A stretch of 9,664 bases of DNA from Desulfobacterales bacterium (lineage in GTDB: Bacteria > Desulfobacterota > Desulfobacteria > Desulfobacterales > Desulfobacteraceae): contig JAKSBM010000931.1 in the NCBI GenBank assembly GCA_022361135.1, positions 1 through 9,664 on the forward strand, in the 5' to 3' direction. Below the pieces are notes generated by a model. The model saw only the letters and a program-made list of their open reading frames with translations, did not search any database and was not told where the DNA came from. The translations under genes were made by a program, and so were the position numbers. Of this stretch, positions 6,197 to 9,664 are shown in pieces (the first letter of the stretch is position 1; the number at the start of each line of letters is the position of its first letter).

Positions 6197-7624
6197 TTAG
6201 ATCCGGGTGGTATTCCACCCCCCGCCCAGGGCCCTGAACAATTGGATCAGGGCAATCTGCCGCTGGGTCCGGGTCTGGATCAGGGTGATCTGGTTGGCAA
6301 AATCCGTCCGCTGGGCATCCAGGTACCGCAGGTGGCTGTCCACCCCCTGCTCATACCGTAACCGGGCCAATTCCAAAGATCTGGCACTGGAGGCAGCCAG
6401 GGCCGACCGGGAGGATTCCTCCTCCTTCAAGGTGTCCCTGGAAGCAAGGGCATCCGCCACTTCCCGGAATGCCGTCTGGATGGCCTTTTCATATTCGGCC
6501 ACGGCCATCTCCTTGCGAACCTGGGCCAGTTCCAATGAGGCCTGGTTCCGATCATTGTCAAAAATGGGCAAGGACAATTGGGGCAGAAACTGCCAGGTCA
6601 AGGCGGAGGAATTGAACAGATTGGACAGATCCGAGCTGGATGCCCCCCCCAGGCCGGTCAGACTGATCCGGGGAAAAAAGGCGGCACGGGCTGCGCCAAT
6701 TTCCGCATTCCGGGCCCGGAGCTTATGCTCGGCCGACTGGATATCCGGCCGCCTCAGGAGCAATTCCGAGGGCAATCCCGCCCGGATTTCCTCCAGAAGA
6801 ACAGCCTGATTTTCCTGTCCCGTGAAGACATTCAGCTTCCTGCCCACCAACAGGGTCAGGGCGTTGTCGGCCTGGGCCAGTTCCCGTTCCATGGAATTAA
6901 GATCGGCACGGGCCTGTTCGGTGAGGCTCAAGGATTCCTGGTAATCCAGATCCGAAGCATTCCCAAACTCCCGGCGCTGGGCCATGAGGGCCAGGCCGGT
7001 GGCCCGGGTGGCCAGGGTTTTACGGGTGAGGTCGTATTGTTCCTGGGCGCCCACACGGCGAAGATAGGCCTGGGTGACTTCGGAAATCAGGGTAATCCGG
7101 GCGGTGTTGGCCGCCGCCTCCGTGGCCAGGTATTCCTGGAGTGCGGATTCGGACAGATTCTTCACCCGGCCCCAGAAATCCAATTCAAAGGCACTCAGCC
7201 CCAGGTTGCTCTGGTAGGTGGCAGAGGTTTCAGCACTCCCGGTGCCCGAAGTGTCCCCGGAAACCCGCTGGCGTCCGGCGGTGAGTCCCAGGTTCACGTT
7301 GGGAAGCCGGTCACTGTCTTCAATCCGATACTGGGACCGGGCCGCTTGTACATTGAGCAGGGCCTGGCGCAGATCCCGATTTTCCTCCAGGGCCACCTCA
7401 ATGACCCGTCTCAGGGTGGGATCCTGGATAAATTCCTGCCATTCCAATTGGGAAACCGTGGCACCGTTGACTGCCTTGGAATCCACTTCCTGTCCATAGG
7501 AGCCGGGTACCGGAGCCTGGGGCGTCACATGGGTCGGAGCCAGGGAACAGCCGGAAATCAAAAGACTGCCCCCCACCCCCAAAAGAACGAGAGATTTAAC
7601 ACATGATAACATTTTCAATTTCAT
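6197..7624 (-). CDS. RND efflux outer-membrane lipoprotein, NodT/OprM family
   Basis: This is the TolC-like exit duct of a tripartite efflux pump: a trimer spanning the outer membrane and reaching into the periplasm as an alpha-barrel. The 475 residues are the usual length. A lipoprotein signal ends in LISGC, with Cys26 the predicted acylated residue. Ser follows it, consistent with export to the outer membrane. The start CSLAPTHVTPQAPVP is typical of the family. Family landmarks are FELDFWGR (146-153), GLPSELLLRRPDI (283-295), the following AEIGAARAAFFPRISLTG, and the C-terminal ALGGGW (465-470). Two OEP repeats (about 60-260 and 280-465) are long helical stretches rich in Ala, Glu, Gln and Arg. 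The ATG at 7624 follows AGGAG, which lies in the 11-bp gap after the stop of the upstream transporter gene, so the two are cotranscribed. A strong terminator follows. The substrate cannot be told from this gene. Confidence 0.95.
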   Translation of the reverse strand: MKLKMLSCVKSLVLLGVGGSLLISGCSLAPTHVTPQAPVPGSYGQEVDSKAVNGATVSQLEWQEFIQDPTLRRVIEVALEENRDLRQALLNVQAARSQYRIEDSDRLPNVNLGLTAGRQRVSGDTSGTGSAETSATYQSNLGLSAFELDFWGRVKNLSESALQEYLATEAAANTARITLISEVTQAYLRRVGAQEQYDLTRKTLATRATGLALMAQRREFGNASDLDYQESLSLTEQARADLNSMERELAQADNALTLLVGRKLNVFTGQENQAVLLEEIRAGLPSELLLRRPDIQSAEHKLRARNAEIGAARAAFFPRISLTGLGGASSSDLSNLFNSSALTWQFLPQLSLPIFDNDRNQASLELAQVRKEMAVAEYEKAIQTAFREVADALASRDTLKEEESSRSALAASSARSLELARLRYEQGVDSHLRYLDAQRTDFANQITLIQTRTQRQIALIQLFRALGGGWNTTRI

Positions 7625-7635
7625 ATCAACTCCTG

Positions 7636-9664
7636 CTAGGCAGCCTTCTTGGCCATGCCGGATTTTTTCCTGCGGAACAGGGAAAGAACCCAGACAAAGA
7701 AAATGGGGGCAAACATTACACCCAAAATCGTGGCTGCGATCATTCCGCCCATAACCCCGATACCGATGGCCTGCTGACTGGCCGCACCGGCCCCCGTGGC
7801 CTTGGCCAGGGGCAGAACCCCCAGAATAAAGGCCATGGAGGTCATGATGATGGGGCGAAACCGGGTCCTGGCGGCCTGGATGGCCGCTTCAACAACGCCC
7901 ATGCCGTCGGCCATGAGTTCCCGGGCAAATTCGGCAATCAAAATGGCGTTCTTGGCAGATAGACCGATGATGGTAATCAAACCAACCTTAAAATAAACGT
8001 CATTGGCCATGTTCATTCCCAATACGGCCAGCACCGATCCCAGTGCCCCGATGGGCACAATGAGCATGACGGCAAAGGGAATGGACCAGCTTTCATAGAG
8101 GGCCACCAAAAGAAGGAAGACCACGATGAGTGCCAGGGCAAAAAGCTTGGGTGCCTGGGCTCCGGCGTATTTTTCCTGGTAGGAGAGACCGGTCCATTCG
8201 TAACCGACGCCCTTGGGCATTTCCCCCATGATGCGCTCAATCTCGGCCATGGCCTCCCCCGTACTATGTCCGGGTGCGGGACTGCCGTTGACCTTAAAGG
8301 CAGGAAAACCGTTGTACCGGGCGATCTGCACCGGTCCGCTCTCCCAGCTCACCCGGGCAAATGCCTTAAGGGGAACCTGGTCACCGTGGATATTGGGCAC
8401 GTAGAGATGGTTCAAACTTTCCGGGGTCACCCGGTGTTCGGCATCGGCCTGGACAATGACACGCTGAACCCGGCCGGCATTTACAAATTCATTGATCAAC
8501 TGGGAGCCAAAGGCCGTGGAAAGCACGGTGGAGATGCTGTTAAAGCTGAGACCAAGCGTTTCCGCCTTTTCCCGATCAATGTCCACCCGAAGCTGGGGTG
8601 CATCCGGAAGCCCTTCCATGTAAGCAAAGGCAATAACAGGGGAAGCATTGGCTTCCTGGAGCAATTTGCCCAAAGACTGGCCCAGGATCTGCCGTCCCAC
8701 ACCAGCCCGGTCCTGGAGGCGTACGGAAAAACCACCCGCATTCCCCAGGCCGTCCACCGGTGCCGGGTTCACGGCAAATACGGTGCCGTCCTTTGTCCCG
8801 TAAAGGGACTGGTTGGCCAAGGCAATCTCATTGTCCACGGATTGTTCCGGAGTTCTCAGGGACCAATCCTTGAGTGTGGGAAAGCCAATGGCGGCATTCT
8901 GTCCACTGCCCGAAAAACTGAAACCAATAACCGATATGACATTGGCCATGGCCTCACGGCCCAGGAGGTAATCGGCTGTATTCTTGGAAACTTCCAGGGT
9001 TCTGGAATGGGTCGCTCCAGGGGGCAGCTGGATGGAAACAAACATATTCCCCTGGTCTTCATTGGGCACAAAGGATTCGGGCAGCCGCACATAGGTATAT
9101 CCCAGGACGCCCAAGATCAATCCATAGATGAGCATGAACCGCCATGTTCTGCGCACGGTGTGGGCGGTTAAGGCTCCGAATTTTTCCGTAATCCAGCCAA
9201 ATACCCGGTTAAACCAACCGAAAAAACCTTTTTTCTCGTGGTGCTCTCCCTTGGCAATGGGTTTAAGGATACTGCCGCATAGGGCCGGTGTCAGGGTCAA
9301 AGCCAGGAAACCGGAAATCACAATGGAAACGGCCACAGACATGGAAAACTGACGGTAGATAACCCCGACGGAGCCATCCATGAATGCCAGGGGAAGGAAT
9401 ACGGCCGCCAGAACCAGGGTGATACCGATTACCGCACCGGAAATCTGTCCCATGGCTTTGGAGGTGGCCTCCTTGGGCGGCAGTCCCTCTTCGGCCATGG
9501 TCCGTTCCACGTTCTCCACCACAACAATGGCGTCGTCCACCAGAATACCAATGGCCAAAACCATGCCGAACATGGTCATCATGTTTACGGAAAAGCCCAA
9601 CACCGACATCATTGCAAAGGTGCCCAGGATACAGACGGGCACAACAATGGTGGGAATCAGGGTA
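7636..9664 (-). CDS. AcrB-like RND (HAE-1 family) efflux transporter, 5' third beyond window
   Basis: This is the proton-driven inner-membrane trimer that takes up drugs or other hydrophobic compounds from the periplasm and membrane and passes them to the outer-membrane channel. The frame is open at the right edge, with 675 codons visible. They correspond, from memory of Escherichia coli AcrB, to the second membrane helix through the C-terminus. About 345 N-terminal residues are therefore missing. The proton-relay residues are all present: the Asp pair in VDDAIVVVENVE, Lys in SAKNAILI, and Arg and Thr in RFRPIIMTSMAFILG. Other AcrB-like blocks are LTPALCGSILKPIAKG, GFFGWFNRVF, LPESFVPNEDQG, VGYEWTGLSYQE, ALYESWSIPF and GVMGGMIAATIL. 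The C-terminus is short and basic (RRKKSGMAKKAA). In the binding-pocket stretch VISVIGFSFSGSGQ, the position matching AcrB Phe610 is Ile, while Phe615 and Phe617 are kept. A periplasmic adaptor gene probably precedes it off the right edge. Confidence 0.96.
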   Translation of the reverse strand, partial: TLIPTIVVPVCILGTFAMMSVLGFSVNMMTMFGMVLAIGILVDDAIVVVENVERTMAEEGLPPKEATSKAMGQISGAVIGITLVLAAVFLPLAFMDGSVGVIYRQFSMSVAVSIVISGFLALTLTPALCGSILKPIAKGEHHEKKGFFGWFNRVFGWITEKFGALTAHTVRRTWRFMLIYGLILGVLGYTYVRLPESFVPNEDQGNMFVSIQLPPGATHSRTLEVSKNTADYLLGREAMANVISVIGFSFSGSGQNAAIGFPTLKDWSLRTPEQSVDNEIALANQSLYGTKDGTVFAVNPAPVDGLGNAGGFSVRLQDRAGVGRQILGQSLGKLLQEANASPVIAFAYMEGLPDAPQLRVDIDREKAETLGLSFNSISTVLSTAFGSQLINEFVNAGRVQRVIVQADAEHRVTPESLNHLYVPNIHGDQVPLKAFARVSWESGPVQIARYNGFPAFKVNGSPAPGHSTGEAMAEIERIMGEMPKGVGYEWTGLSYQEKYAGAQAPKLFALALIVVFLLLVALYESWSIPFAVMLIVPIGALGSVLAVLGMNMANDVYFKVGLITIIGLSAKNAILIAEFARELMADGMGVVEAAIQAARTRFRPIIMTSMAFILGVLPLAKATGAGAASQQAIGIGVMGGMIAATILGVMFAPIFFVWVLSLFRRKKSGMAKKAA

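Noticed and set aside
6578..7606. 342-codon plus-strand open frame opposite the outer-membrane channel gene.
   Set aside because: It is antisense to a clear NodT/OprM-type lipoprotein, its product is Gly/Gln-rich without motifs, and no ribosome binding site was seen.
8266..9171. 301-codon plus-strand open frame opposite the RND transporter.
   Set aside because: It lies wholly inside a well-conserved AcrB-like gene on the other strand and shows no domain.

Overview
The window reads as ordinary chromosomal DNA of a Gram-negative, probably motile bacterium. Evidence for two membranes is an AcrB-type inner-membrane pump, an outer-membrane efflux lipoprotein and a Sec-secreted beta-helix protein. 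A chemoreceptor with a C-terminal zinc-binding (CZB) domain, a stand-alone MoaD/ThiS-like sulfur carrier and moderately GC-rich coding DNA with AT-rich gaps would fit a Desulfobacterota (deltaproteobacterial) sulfate reducer. That taxonomic guess is an inference and is weak.

Layout from left to right: (1) 1-932, minus: the first 310 codons of rsgA, the circularly permuted ribosome-assembly GTPase, cut by the left edge. (2) 933-1661: a gap of about 730 bp with inverted repeats, a possible rsgA promoter, a doubtful 85-codon ORF and a possible promoter for the next gene. (3) 1662-1946, plus: a 94-residue MoaD/ThiS-family protein ending in Gly-Gly. (4) 2112-3695, plus: a methyl-accepting chemotaxis protein with two N-terminal membrane helices, almost no periplasmic part and a C-terminal CZB domain, followed by a good intrinsic terminator. 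(5) 3864-5849, minus, convergent with the chemoreceptor gene: a secreted 661-residue protein with a DNRLRE/CBM96-like domain and a right-handed parallel beta-helix. (6) 5850-6196: a gap with a sigma-54-like promoter candidate, a tandem 13-bp repeat and a strong minus-strand terminator. (7) 6197-9664, minus: the end of an RND efflux operon, in transcription order the AcrB-like transporter (5' third beyond the right edge) and then the NodT/OprM-type outer-membrane lipoprotein, 11 bp apart.

Only the transporter and outer-membrane channel clearly work together, as two parts of a tripartite drug/solvent exporter; the periplasmic adaptor gene would be expected just beyond the right edge. The other genes look like independent units. 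I see no mobile element, CRISPR array, tRNA or rRNA, and no convincing new multi-gene system. The points most worth a second look are the chemoreceptor architecture, the orphan sulfur carrier, the possible sigma-54 control of the beta-helix gene, and the structured DNA in the 933-1661 gap.
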